Assembly: GCA_021292105.1 (NCBI GenBank)
Contig: CM037860.1
Span: 17,192,698-17,256,697, forward strand
Source: Anadara kagoshimensis
Lineage: Eukaryota; Mollusca; Bivalvia; Arcoida; Arcidae
Direction: 5' to 3'
Length of the DNA stretch: 64,000 bases
The notes beneath the pieces are model-generated. The model worked only from the letters and a program-made list of their open reading frames with translations, did not search any database and had not been told where the DNA came from. The position numbers and the translations under genes were made by a program. How positions within the stretch are numbered: position 1 is the stretch's first letter; each line of letters opens with the position of its first letter. This document shows positions 26,131 to 37,439 of the stretch, one piece after another.

Positions 26131-26167
26131 TGTGTGTGTGTGTGTGCGTGTGCGAGAAAGAGAGAAA

Positions 26168-26205
<38 letters not shown>
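26131..26205 (+). repeat. Two (TG)n runs split by a purine stretch
   Basis: TG repeats at about 26131-26153 and 26170-26205 flank 'gcgagaaagagagaaaaag'. The overlapping open frames on both strands are just the translated dinucleotide. Confidence 0.97.
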
Positions 26206-26208
<3 letters not shown>

Positions 26209-26499
26209 AAAAATTCCAATGTGACAGTCTTATAAAGTTAGTCTGAAAGTAAAATTTTAAAGAATAACATTTTAATATCTCAAATATCATGAAGAAATTT
26301 AAATTTTCACTGTCGGAGTATTAAATGTATTCTACGCGATTTTCATAAAACCATAATTTTTTTAAATAAAAAAGTTTTAGTGCTTGACACTAACATTGAC
26401 TTAGCAAATGTCATTATCGGAAAAATAAAATGTCATTCCGAATCGATTTAATTCGTTATAAACTGAATTTGAAAACCCATTCGTTGAAATAAGTTCCAT

Positions 26500-26590
26500 T
26501 TGAGGCAGGCACACGCACACCATGTTGTCGCGCGTGCTGTCAAATATGCAAATTGGGAAACGACGCGTGCCGTCCTAGGTCACGTGATAA
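26500..26590. promoter_or_regulatory. Second GC-richer island upstream of SoxC
   Basis: It contains an octamer ATGCAAAT (26546-26553, POU-type site), the same 10-mer 'gcgtgccgtc' as the other island (26565-26574) and the palindromic E-box TCACGTGA (26580-26587). It lies about 1.3 kb upstream of the SoxC ATG. The motif cluster is visible; regulatory function is inference. Confidence 0.4.
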
Positions 26591-27084
26591 TTTGAGTAAT
26601 TTCAATCTTCTGAAAAATAAAAGAAATGCGTCATTCTACTGAAAATCAATCGATATGGGGGCATATTCCCACGGTTTTAAAAGTTTGTTATTTTCAAAAA
26701 AATTAGGACTTCATTATTTCAAAATCCGAAATCAATCGATACCATGAGAAATTTCCAAATTTTGGCACATGCACACACCTCCACATGTGTAAGAAATTCT
26801 GTTGAAAGACTACCCATGTTTCAAGTGTTAGCGCTGTAAAAATCAGATCAATGCGATTGCGAACGATAAATATTTGTCTTCAGTTTTGAGATACAGATAA
26901 AAAAAATCTGATATATACATGTCGGTATAAATCAATAAGTCCAGATAGATAAAAGAAACACGGCTCGGATCTTCTAAGTTCTGTATCCCCAAGGTAATAT
27001 TAAAACAAACACGATAAAATAAACAGCTTTTAGCTATTCCTCCAATATAATGATACATGCATATTTTTAATTGATAAACGCAAT

Positions 27085-27089
<5 letters not shown>

Positions 27090-27120
<31 letters not shown>
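27090..27120 (+). repeat. (TC)n microsatellite
   Basis: About 15 TC units on the + strand, 0.75 kb upstream of SoxC. Confidence 0.98.
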
Positions 27121-27126
<6 letters not shown>

Positions 27127-27619
27127 CACCACCTGTCATAAAATTTGGTATGTGAAATATCACAGTAATAAAGCAATTATTCGCCACCCACCTGCCGTTT
27201 TCCAGCTTATTGGTTATTTTACTTCTATAATTATTTACCTTCTTATATATCACGGTTCATACCTTCATTAAATATTTATTCCCAGAAAAACATATATTCC
27301 ATTTCCTAAAACCGACTTATTTATTAGTTTAAATCGTACTTTTAAAATTAACACAACATATTTTAATATTTCATTTTAAAGTCAATAAGCGTATTTGTTA
27401 AATATGTGACACTTTATTCTGTGTTGAAATAAACATTTTTGTCTCCTAAATATACTAAATACATTAGTATACATACATGACACATATATGGCACGAAAGG
27501 AAATGTCGCATTCGATCGCAATACATTTTCCCCGACCTTCGGTGAACCTCATCTCATTTAAATAATAAGAAACACCCACAAACGGTGAGAGAGGATATGG
27601 CTGAACGCTATGAAGAATT

Positions 27620-27865
27620 TAGTGGATTGCCATTGGCCAGTTTTAAAAAACTAGGCCACTACCCCACGTGATACAACATGCTAAAAACAGAGGGTCGTAC
27701 TCTGATTGAGTCAGTTGAGTTTTCATCGCTAAATGTGAACAGTGTTTATATATATCATGTTAAGAAATCCGTCCTTCTGTTGAAGGAAAAAAATCAGAAA
27801 TTATCTGGAAATTAACTGTGATTATTTTAATTTAATATTCCAAAGTTGTGTGTATTTATACTACA
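27620..27865 (+). promoter_or_regulatory. Candidate SoxC proximal promoter and 5' UTR
   Basis: Going downstream it holds an inverted CCAAT box within 'ccattggcc' (27632-27636), a CACGTG E-box (27665-27670) and a TATA-like 'tttatatata' (27745-27754), about 110 bp upstream of the ATG. That spacing would allow a short 5' UTR. Motif spacing is plausible for a TATA promoter, but the transcription start cannot be read from sequence alone. Confidence 0.45.
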
Positions 27866-28930
27866 ATGGTACCTCAGAATCATACAATGAGTGACGATGA
27901 AGACTGTACGGACAATACACAGTTCGGATCTCAGATGGTTGATCCCAATTCACATACACCTTATACAGATGCTACTCAGTGTAAAAAAGCTTCAAATCAT
28001 GTTAAACGACCAATGAACGCTTTTATGGTGTGGTCACAAATGGAAAGAAGGAAAATTTCAGAAGTCGCTCCGGACATGCATAACGCAGAAATAAGTAAGC
28101 GATTAGGAAAACGCTGGAAGTTACTTTCTGATCCCGAGAGACAACCATTCATCGAGGAAGCTGAACGTCTTCGGTTACTTCATATGCAGGAATATCCCGA
28201 TTATAAATACCGTCCAAGAAAAAAGGCCAAACCTGTCGGAAAAACCGAAAGTGGAAAGATCTCAAAAAGTAGTGCTACGAAAGTCCGATCTGAACGCAAT
28301 AGACAAAAAACGGCAGTGAGAACTTATCTTCAGGAAACGAGTCAAAATATACACCAAGTGAGTACTGACATTAATAGTAACAGCAAGTTAAAACTCAAAC
28401 TAACTATTGATAAAAAGTTCAGAGACAGTATCAAGGCAAGTCGACATGTACCAGTATCTTCATGCCAACTAACCCCTCCGGCCAAAGTTCCATCCAGTCC
28501 ATATTCACCTCCAACTCCAGAATCTGCGAGCTTCTACCCAGAGGAATATTACGATACTCCAGCCGCATCCCCTCAGGAAGAACCCACTAAAATCCACCCA
28601 GCAAATATGGTTATTCATCAGGGATCGAACACAACGCAACAACAGGGTGGCGATGGGTCATCTCTCGCCGATTTGGACAATTTAACCGATGTGCTTCAGT
28701 TACCAACTAACTGGCAATTAGAGCTGGGAAATCTAGATCTAAGCAAGTTAGCTGATACAGAATTCCCAAATTTTGAAATGCAGCACAGTCAAGTTACCAG
28801 TGCCTCATCAACATCAAGTGGAAGTTCTCATTTTGAATTCGATTATTCATCTCCAGAAGTGTGTGAAATGATGGGTCATGAGAGTGATTGGTTAGACATT
28901 TCTGTTTTGGGCTCAATCGCAGCTCATTAA
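27866..28930 (+). CDS. SoxC: SoxC transcription factor (Sox4/11/12 orthologue group), single exon
   Basis: This is a 354-residue HMG-box DNA-binding protein of Sox group C, a nuclear transcription factor that in animals acts in neural and progenitor development (family knowledge). The HMG box spans about residues 45-120. It begins [12 protein letters not shown], has [16 protein letters not shown] in the middle and ends [13 protein letters not shown], which includes the C-terminal nuclear localisation signal. AERLRLLHM before [11 protein letters not shown] fits group C rather than group B. The linker is Ser/Pro-rich ([12 protein letters not shown] near 205-215). The C-terminus, about residues 320-354, keeps the group C activation signature [12 protein letters not shown] and DWLDIS, but the last residues (SVLGSIAAH) differ from vertebrates. 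The start at 27866 has A at -3 and G at +4. An in-frame stop lies at 27833, and the MVPQ- opening resembles the MVQQ- start of vertebrate SOX4. There is no intron, as is usual for SoxC. Stop codon TAA. Confidence 0.96.
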   Translation: MVPQNHTMSDDEDCTDNTQFGSQMVDPNSHTPYTDATQCKKASNHVKRPMNAFMVWSQMERRKISEVAPDMHNAEISKRLGKRWKLLSDPERQPFIEEAERLRLLHMQEYPDYKYRPRKKAKPVGKTESGKISKSSATKVRSERNRQKTAVRTYLQETSQNIHQVSTDINSNSKLKLKLTIDKKFRDSIKASRHVPVSSCQLTPPAKVPSSPYSPPTPESASFYPEEYYDTPAASPQEEPTKIHPANMVIHQGSNTTQQQGGDGSSLADLDNLTDVLQLPTNWQLELGNLDLSKLADTEFPNFEMQHSQVTSASSTSSGSSHFEFDYSSPEVCEMMGHESDWLDISVLGSIAAH

Positions 28931-29794
28931 CTGTTTATATATTTTTGTTATTTATTTACTGTTAAACAGATTTGTGGATTTTTTGTAAACTGTTGAAAAC
29001 GGGACGATGTGCAAAATGTTAAAAATTTCAAAGTTTTGTGCTGTAGGGAGGATATCTGTCGAATGGTTAAAAGTGGACCAGATTTTCACGAAAAAATAAG
29101 AATGTATATATTTATTCATTATATTCGTGTGTGAAAAAAGTTCCAAAAAATGATATATGATTATATTATTATAACAGAGTTGTGATTGTATATTTTGTGA
29201 AAAAATATATATTATATATCTATAACCTTCATCATAAGTGTAATACTTCTGTGTGAGTGTATATCTGTGTATGCACATATCATTTTTAATCTCTTCATTC
29301 AAAGACTTTCCCTCTATGACTGTTGTTACTAATGATGAACTTGTCATTTTTGAGGATAAGAGAGGAAACGTCATCATACAGACTGGATTTATTCACATTT
29401 GAAAAAGGTTAATTTTTTTTCATTTTATCATAATTCCATTAATGTTGAAACCGCAGGGATATTCTAAATATATATATACGAAAGGAGATTTGTAAATATG
29501 AGATGTTTTTTAAGAAAAATAAGCATAAAATCCAGGTTCCAGTATAAAATGCATTTATTCTTATATTTGTAAAACTGTACAAAAATAATTGTAGGGATTT
29601 TTTAAAAAAGAGAAAAATTTATTTTGCAAGTCTAATAAGAGTGCACAAAGCTTTTTTATGATTTTTTCTATTATAACGTTATTTTAAATCTTTTGTATAA
29701 AAAATAAATTTCCTCGTTTGATGTTTATGTTAAATATGATGGGGAGTATTTATTTAAATGTGCTATGAAAATATATTTGTTATTTATAAATAAA
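28931..29794 (+). terminator. SoxC 3' UTR with candidate polyadenylation signals
   Basis: AATAAA occurs at 29703-29708 and 29789-29794, 0.77 and 0.86 kb after the stop codon. The interval is strongly AT-rich with several ATTTA-like pentamers, which could destabilise mRNA (inference). The 141-codon antisense open frame inside it has no protein-like features. Confidence 0.5.
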
Positions 29795-32182
29795 AACCCC
29801 ATCCAAATTGATATATATAATTATATTTTTGTTTGATACGCATATTCAACGAACAATTGTTGTAACAGGCAATGTGGGCCAAATGTATATATATATAACA
29901 AAATGTGCAAATAATTTTTTGTACACATTTACTATATTGTTGTCGGAATACAGCAGTTTGCTACAAAACGTATGCTTGTTTGTTTACATCAGTTTATGAA
30001 TCACGTGTAGTTAGTTACATACGCCCACTAATTAGGTTACCTGTCACTCTTATGTAAATTTGTCCTGAATGGCGCAGTAGATTCCGCCCCACTGAGTACA
30101 TGTAGGCCACGATATTAATAACGCAATATTAGGATAATAAAACGGAAGTTAGTGCGTTAAGTCATGTGAATTTTAAATACTTAAAATCACTTCACGGGGT
30201 AATGTCAAAAACACCCCTACGGTTTCCAACAAGATTTCGCTTTACTCTTGAATATACCACGGCTTAGATGAAACGAGCTTGACTGGTGTCAAGAGGTCAA
30301 ACGCTATCGACATCTGTGGGGTTCGCTTAGGGTTCACTGACACTGAGAACACTTAAAAACTTTATACCTCATGGTAATGGTTAAAGAAACGCGTTTAATT
30401 ATAATTCGATTGAGTTCGTTTACTTGTAAATTTGTGATTTGAATATCATCGAGATATACATGTCAGTATTTCCATGACCTAGTTAATCGCGTATTTTTTA
30501 TGATGTAAATTATATATATGTCCCTTTTTAACCATTTTTAATATAAAATTGGCAAAATTTCAGGTAAATTCAGCCATTTCATCAAGTAGATCATGACATG
30601 AAAATGTCAGTCAAGTCAATTATATATATATATACGCTCCGATATTACGTACATGTGAAATAATATATTTCGTTTTGATATGCACGTGGTCGTGGAATTT
30701 AGGGCAGTCGGTTTTCTTCCCGTTTCAGTTTTTCATCTAGGTCGGTTTTAAACCTATTAAAACATGCACATTATTTAAAATGGAAATAGAGACAATTTAG
30801 AACGTTGGTGTTAAGTTGTATGTACACAACCAAATTGGAGAAAAAATAACACACTATTCCTGTTTTTAGAATTCTTGGCAAAGTTAACACTGACAGGAAA
30901 AACACGTTGAGTAAGGGCATTTACCCTCGCCTCGCGGCCAAGATTAAATAAACGTGTTCTATTTAATTGAGATCTATATTGACATTACCCAAACATAGAT
31001 ATAGGCCATTGGCTGATGTTTTATTGATCCGTGTGTCTATATAAATGTGTACCGACTTTGATCTATTACGTCATATTGCGCAGTTGTTTTGTACAACACA
31101 TGGTCTAGAAAAACATGTTTTCATTAGCATCAATGACAAATAACATTCAGATAGAAATTTACATAGATTGACAGGTAACCTTATTTTGTACTTTCTACAA
31201 GTATTGTGGGTACATTGGCACTTTTGTGTCATTATCACTTCACGTTAATTAATGTCGCAGTCAAAATACTGGGATCGATAACCGAAAGTGCATTAAAAAT
31301 TGCACGTGTTGTGGCAAATTAGAAGGAATGCTTCTGAGAAAAAATAGCTATGCTAGTGTTTGACAAACTTCTTACAAGTTATGATAAAAACAGTTAAACA
31401 TATACTTGAAAGCATTTAAAAAATAATCTGTATATTTGGTATAAATCAGATAAACACCCTAGTCTAGATATGACATGCAATAGTGTCTAACCCACATTAC
31501 CTCAATATATATAAAGGTAGACGAATGGTTGTAATAGGTACCATTTAGTCATGGCTAGAGAGTTTTATAATCGTTGTCTCAAATAATTCAATTTTGTGTT
31601 TCATCAGTTTGCTGTGGCATCTGCCAGTAGCCAATACATATAACCAACATTCCATATTGGAACGTTAGACAAACTTTCAAAATACACAATGTTCTCACAG
31701 AACTAACACGTTTGGTTAATAAGATAGAAAGAGAAAAAAGTCTGGATATCACCGGGTCAGTTATCATCTTGAGAAATGTAGAGCGTGTTTGGTGAATCAT
31801 CAACGTCAGCCTCATAACTACAGATGCTCCACAACTACAGATGCAGTAAATATACACCGAATGATATCACCAAGTCCTTCCTTGATGGTTTTAATTCCTC
31901 CAGGAGTAATAGTTTTTTGCACATGGATTTAGTAAATGTTATTTTATTATCAAACCAGTTTACAAGCTGAAAATTGAGATGAGGCTTCTGGTGAAAAAAT
32001 CTTTTATTTATATATCTATTGGTAGATTCGTTAAGTGGACCATCTTGAAACACTTGAAACGGTTTCCTAACTATGGCTGCAATCTTTAAGATGCTGATAA
32101 GATTGTGTTGATGACTAGATCTCATTTTTGTATTAATACAAGCTACTGGTTAAAAATAACAAATTTCTCATAGCGATTAATA

Positions 32183-32184
<2 letters not shown>
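29795..32184. other. Gene-free interval downstream of SoxC
   Basis: Two consecutive minus-strand open stretches (31588-31857 and 31835-32125) have no recognised domain. The segment 30000-30360 is GC-richer and non-repetitive and could be regulatory, but nothing decisive is seen. Confidence 0.4.

Positions 32185-32222
<38 letters not shown>
32185..32222 (+). repeat. (CT)n microsatellite
   Basis: About 19 CT units on the + strand. Confidence 0.98.
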
Positions 32223-32224
<2 letters not shown>

Positions 32225-32996
32225 TAATTTGAAATGGCACATGACACCAGAACAGATTTTAAAAATCACAGAAGTTTAGAATAATTAAATTTGTTCCCTG
32301 GATAGAAAATTTGACAACTGATAATAGGTGTGAAAAATATTGAGATCTATAATGTTTGTTCACGAGTTGAAAAATAATCGCACTTCCAACATTGCGGGAT
32401 AGGATGTTTTTATTAATATTTAAAGAATAAGTATCCACACCATGTGTTCATTCATAGATAAAACGAAAGTCAGAAAGTTTATATAAATAAAATAACAGGA
32501 ATCTCTGACCAGCACTTGCTGAACTAAAATGTTTTCAAGTGTCATATAAAATAACACCACAAAAAAAAAACGCGCGGAAATTGTGGTTTTAGATAGGTAT
32601 TAAGTTATTCTATTCTGTATGGTCCACACACCCTATCTTCGATTTCCCGGTCTGATTAACTCGCTGTACATACACCGAATAACCTAAATTTAAAGGGGTA
32701 GTATTGCCGTTATTTTAATAAACTAAAGACTGACTGACGCATTATATTTATATATACGTGGGTTAAATATCGCTGTATTATCACACGTGTGTGTAGTCTG
32801 TACTTAGCTTTAAATAATGTCGTGTCATAAATATATATTATTCTTTAAGAATTTACAAAAGACGGCATTGTTGCTTTAATTTGTACCTTAAACTCGGAGA
32901 AAAAACTTTGAAAAGTCTTAAAAAAGATTTGTCATGTGTAAGTTTTTATGAGGTCGTGTAAAAACTGACGCTAAAATACAAATCTTTATACAAGTA
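32223..32996. other. No gene seen
   Basis: AT-rich. 'atggcacatgacacc' next to the microsatellite resembles one arm of the short palindrome family. Confidence 0.4.
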
Positions 32997-33153
32997 ATGT
33001 GTAAAGTACATTACTTAAACATGGAGACTATACCCTACTGGCGCGTCAACTCGACCCATATAACACGCACGCACGTACACATACACACACGCGTAATGTG
33101 TAAGATAATTACTTCCACTGAACTGGCGCGTCAACTCGACCCAAATAACACAC

Positions 33154-33193
<40 letters not shown>

Positions 33194-33335
33194 CTCTCAA
33201 AACGCAGAGAACATGAATTTCAAAGCAACACAGCCACGAAACATTCTCTCTCTCTCAACACAGAGATGGATTTCAAAAGGATCAACTCGGCGAACCATCC
33301 ACGAAACAATAATGCGCCATTTACGTTTTCAGTAA
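32997..33335 (+). repeat. Short tandem duplication plus (CT)n
   Basis: 'actggcgcgtcaactcgacc' occurs at about 33038 and 33121, each followed by 'ca(t/a)ataacac(g/a)ca'. Both are preceded by 'aatgtgtaa(a/g)(g/a)ta..attactt', giving a duplication of about 85-bp period. A (CT)n run follows at about 33158-33198. After it come phrases ('atggatttcaaaaggatcaa', 'ctcggcgaacc', 'cacgaaacaat') shared with the larger duplicons at 33893 and 34886. The open frames on both strands here come from the repeats. Confidence 0.8.
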
Positions 33336-33889
33336 ATATTTGACTTAGAGACGGAGACAGACAGTTGCCATGCGTATGTGTTACTTAGAATTTAGAAGTA
33401 AACACATTGACACATTAATGACACATAAGATCTACCCGTTGTCTTACCCGGCCTACACATTGACACCATATCTTTAAAGTAACATTTCAACAATAAGCCA
33501 CGGATAATGCTATAAATGAATCATAGATGGTTATCAACATGGCATATTGGCGTCTCTAATTAATAATTAATAAACAGAGACGTAATTACATCAGCTATTA
33601 TCAGCTTTATGACGATGGGAAATATCTATATCATACCTGACAACCATATAAACGCCATGTACCTGTGTGTAATACGTATTAAATTTACAGGTTTAAGGTC
33701 GGACAAATTAATGTTCCAAGGATAAGGATTATGGTCCAGGAAGTCTATCTGGATTAGAGGCGGTACACCACTAAAGGGGGATTATCATGTACTATATCGG
33801 TTATCGATAGAAACGCTCTCTTATCTGTTTTTAAATTGAAACATAGAATTAACAAACGCAAATCCTTTATTATAATACTAACCGTACTT

Positions 33890-33892
<3 letters not shown>
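33336..33892. other. No gene seen
   Basis: No recognised frame or repeat. Confidence 0.4.
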
Positions 33893-33943
<51 letters not shown>

Positions 33944-34555
33944 AGAACATAAAGTTTAATAGGATCAACTAGACCCAAGAGCTACGAAACAATCTCTCTC
34001 TCTCTCTCTCTCATGGATTTCAAAAGGGTCAACTAGGCGAAACATCAACGAAACAATATTTGAATTATTTCTCTCCCCTCTCTCTATCTCTCATGAAACA
34101 GACAACATTTATTTTAAGTGTTAATTCAGCCGAAGCAGTCACGAAGAAGCACAGAGCTGGCCAATTCGGCCACAGTAGTCGCAAAAATCGAGAACAAGGG
34201 TCAACTCGGCCATGAAATGGATTCAAGACAAAGGAACAATTAGAGAAGAGATTCTTTGTGATGACGGCAATCAAAGCACGCAGAACATGTTTGTAGCAGT
34301 TCAACGCTAAGTATTTATATATGAAGTGCATGTTTATTAACACTCGTCTACTCATCCCTGGTCAAGAGGATGTGTACGTAAATATTATGGCAATAAACAT
34401 ATTGTGTATTATTTTGGTCGGAAACGGTGCAGAAGAACATCGAGTGCAAAAAACCTACGTTATAACGATTGTGTGTCGGTTCACTACAACGTATGATAGA
34501 GGAACTATATGAAGTATCGTCATACTTTGGTCGCAGGGATTCGACACAAGACAAA
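33893..34555 (+). repeat. Segmental duplication, copy A
   Basis: It begins with about 24 CT units (33893-33942). It then has 'ggtcaactcggccatgaaat', 'tcatccctggtcaagaggat', 'tattttggtcggaaacgg' and 'gaggaactatatga' in an order repeated in copy B at 34886-35475. The offset between copies is about 0.95-1.0 kb. It contains no recognisable gene. Confidence 0.88.
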
Positions 34556-34564
34556 ATCGCATAT

Positions 34565-34850
34565 TCAAGCTGAGCTTAAAGATGACTTTAAGGTGGATTA
34601 AAGACACTGGTATCTTTAAGCTCCTTTACGTCACTTTTAAGTCAGCTTTACGCCACCTTTAAGCATCTTTACGCTAAGGCTTAAAAGTAGCTTAATGGCA
34701 GTCAAATTACAACCAAAAAATACTTAAAGACGACTTAAAAGGTGGATTAAAGACACTGGTAACTTTAAGCTCCTTTACGCCACCTTTAAACCAGCTTTAA
34801 GCATCTTTACGTTAAGGCTTACAGGTGGCTTAATGACAGTCAAATTACAA
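34565..34850. repeat. Tandem pair of hairpin-forming units between the duplicons
   Basis: Two units of about 165 bp share 'ggtggattaaagacactggt', 'ctttaagctcctttacg', 'agcatctttacg(c/t)taagg' and 'gacagtcaaattacaa' or close variants. Inside each unit 'cttaaag..gacttta' and 'ccacctttaagcatcttta' are inverted, so each can fold on itself. Confidence 0.8.
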
Positions 34851-34881
34851 ACGTAAATCCTAATAATCAGTAAATAACTGA

Positions 34882-34885
<4 letters not shown>

Positions 34886-34935
<50 letters not shown>

Positions 34936-35475
34936 AAATCGGAATAAGAGCTGCGAAACAACCCTTCTCTCTCTCTCTCCCATGAACCGAAAACATTTTA
35001 ATTCAAGTGTCAATTCGGCTGCAGCAAAAACAATCCCTCTATCATTGAACGGAGAGCATGAATTTCGAAATGGTCAACTCGGCCACAGTAGTAGCAAAAA
35101 TCGTGAAACAGACAGCATGCGTTTTGAAAGGGTCAACTCGGCCATAAAATGGATTCAGGGGTTTGAATAGACAACAAAGGAAAAACTAGAGCTTCTCTGA
35201 AGTCGGCAACCCAAAAGTATAGAGAAATGGGAAACGAACGTGTATGTTTGTAGCTGTTCAACGCAAAGTGCATATTTATTATATTATTTATACTCGTCTG
35301 CTCATCCCTGGTCAAGAGGATGTATGCGTAAATATTATGGCATAAACATACTGTGTATTATTTTGGTCGGAAACGGCGTAGAACATTGAGTGCAAAACAC
35401 TGCAAGCGTTTGATAAAGGAACTATATGAACAGATGAAAGTATCGCCAAACTCTTGTCACTGGGATTTGATCCCC
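34886..35475 (+). repeat. Segmental duplication, copy B
   Basis: It starts with about 23 CT units (34886-34931) and follows copy A's order, with about 10-20 percent differences by eye. It includes an internal repetition of 'gtcaactcggcca' about 60-70 bp apart (35067 and 35132). Short open frames across it are not conserved between the copies, which argues against coding. Confidence 0.88.
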
Positions 35476-35789
35476 TAATTCTAACAACTTTAATATTCCC
35501 AAGACCAAATTCCATAGCCCCTAAAAGCTATTAAAGTCGATATTTAATATTGATCGCAGAACATTGAACAATCATTTTGGCACTAATTCGCTAGCTTAGT
35601 GTTAAACTTTCGACAGGCCTGTACTGTATAAAATTAAGTAGCCGTATAAAATGTTCATGTTATTACCAGAGAGCAATACAATATAAAGAGTCCGAACATT
35701 AGTTGTAGACGTCTTCACTTTGAACGGTCACCACCGTGGTCACCACCTTGGCAATTAAAATTAATAAGTGCAATATAAACGGAGAAGAC
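35476..35789. other. No gene seen
   Basis: Contains the direct repeat 'ggtcaccacc' near 35728, with no other recognised feature. Confidence 0.4.
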
Positions 35790-36120
35790 GACTATATCAC
35801 AGCGTCCGGCCAGAATAGAAAATACGAGATTTTAGGTATTTCTCGCGGAACAACAATATCCCAGTTATGAACATTCACTGATATCGAGACGTCACCACCC
35901 ATTATTGAAGTGGCAGAAATCATTTCGACCTCAAGTTGCAGTGCGCTTAGGGAAATCTTTAACGTGCCATGTCTGACGTGACACAGGACATCGGTTTTTA
36001 AGGTCTCTTCTGAAGTATCTCGGGACAAACATTTCTAAATGCCGAGTGCTTGGCGAAAGAACATTCACTCCAACATACGGACCGAGAACTCAGCACCTGA
36101 GCTAATTTAGTGGTCGGAAC
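35790..36120 (-). mobile_element. SINE, minus strand
   Basis: On the minus strand it reads 'gttctttcgccaagcactcg', 'cccgagatacttcagaagag', 'atgtcctgtgtcacgtcag' and 'catggcacgttaaagatttc'. These correspond in order to 'gttcttttgccaagcactcg', 'gaggtcccatgtcatggtag' and 'ttgaagaaccctgc' of the + strand SINE at 4877-5205. The 78-codon minus-strand frame here is a SINE by-product. Confidence 0.7.
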
Positions 36121-37397
36121 AACAAGAGAACGTGTTTTACTCAAAGAACTTGCATTCAGGTTTCACACGTTTCTCGTTTAAGGTTATACAAAGACTGACA
36201 AGAAGAATAATTCCAACAAAGCAGTATTTTTGTGTTTGTACTATTGTAATATTTTCATGCTTTCGTGAGAGGTATTTTTGCCAAATTTGGAACAACGGAT
36301 TGATTTCAATAAGTCGGGGCTTCTAGACTTTGCTGTGCAATGGTGTAGCTGCTTGTTTTAATTCTTGTATATAGGGCTGAGTTACTGGATTAAGTGAAAC
36401 AGAATACAGGGTTACAGTTAATCTATGTTTAACACTAAAACATCACGATTTTTAACTTTTATTTAGTATAACAGATCAGATGTGATTTAAGATTGTATTT
36501 TATATGTATTTGTATACTCGTATATAAACACGATGAGATGCCAGTACAGCCCGCCCTGATATAACGGCTTATACTGGTAAATTTATTCCTCAATAACTGC
36601 CTGGAAACTGTTTTTAAAACTGATAAACTGGTGTATCGAGAGACCAAGATGTTTTTACTAGGTAATAGGGGTAATTAAATTCGATAAGAAAACACGTTCA
36701 ACAGCTGTTTTAGCGGCGAAACCATTTGAAAATGAAATAAGAAAAAAGGAGACCTTTCCCTACAAACACAGTTAGCATTTTCCAACAAAGGAAATTGCGA
36801 CTCTTTGAAAATGACTATTTGGATAATAAAACACACATATATAAATTTTGTAATGTTTTTGGATATTTCCTGACTTGGAACGGAAGCTACGAGATCAAAG
36901 AAGAAGCCGACAGTTATATTATTTACCAATGTACTTAGATACTTATGACTGCTTATTACTGGCGTTTTTGATAAAATGTAAAGAAAAACCTCTTCAACTA
37001 TAGCCCATCTGTATACATCGTTTGATCAGCGCCCGTGACCGAAATAACGTTATTATGTATTTTTGGTCATTTGACATTATTTAATACACATGTCTTATAG
37101 ATGTAAATAGACGTATGTACGTATGAAAGATTTAAACACCTTTATTTAAATTTTATTAAATGAAAGAAGGAAACCGCAAAAATGGTTGGAGTATGACATG
37201 GCAACCTGTGTATATATGGCGACCTGTGCGGTCCCCTATCGACGCAGATATTTGCGTGATAAAAACCTTACAAGTAAATATCTACATTTTATAGCAAATT
37301 TTGTAGGATTATTATTATCATTCGATGAATTATGATTTGCCACTCGACTTGTTATTTCCTAGTGATTTTCCATAGGTATTTTCCACTGACGTACAAA
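36121..37397. other. No gene seen
   Basis: Open stretches of 62-84 codons lack motifs. No repeat is recognised. Confidence 0.4.
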
Positions 37398-37433
<36 letters not shown>

Positions 37434-37438
37434 TCTCT
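37398..37438 (+). repeat. (CT)n microsatellite
   Basis: About 20 CT units, one interrupted by G. Confidence 0.97.
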
Positions 37439-37439
37439 G

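Noticed and set aside
26090..27271. Open frames with long His-Thr, Cys-Val, Arg-Glu or Ser-Leu runs
   Set aside because: They are translations of TG and CT microsatellites.
27848..27865. Extended SoxC start six codons upstream
   Set aside because: The upstream codon is GTG; the ATG at 27866 has a strong context and gives the MVPQ start similar to SOX4.
28952..29377. 141-codon antisense frame in the SoxC 3' UTR
   Set aside because: AT-driven, with Tyr/Ile/Asn-rich composition, no domain and no independent support.
31588..32125. Two adjacent minus-strand frames that looked like a broken gene
   Set aside because: They overlap in different frames and neither resembles any family I know; no splice or repeat evidence supports a pseudogene.
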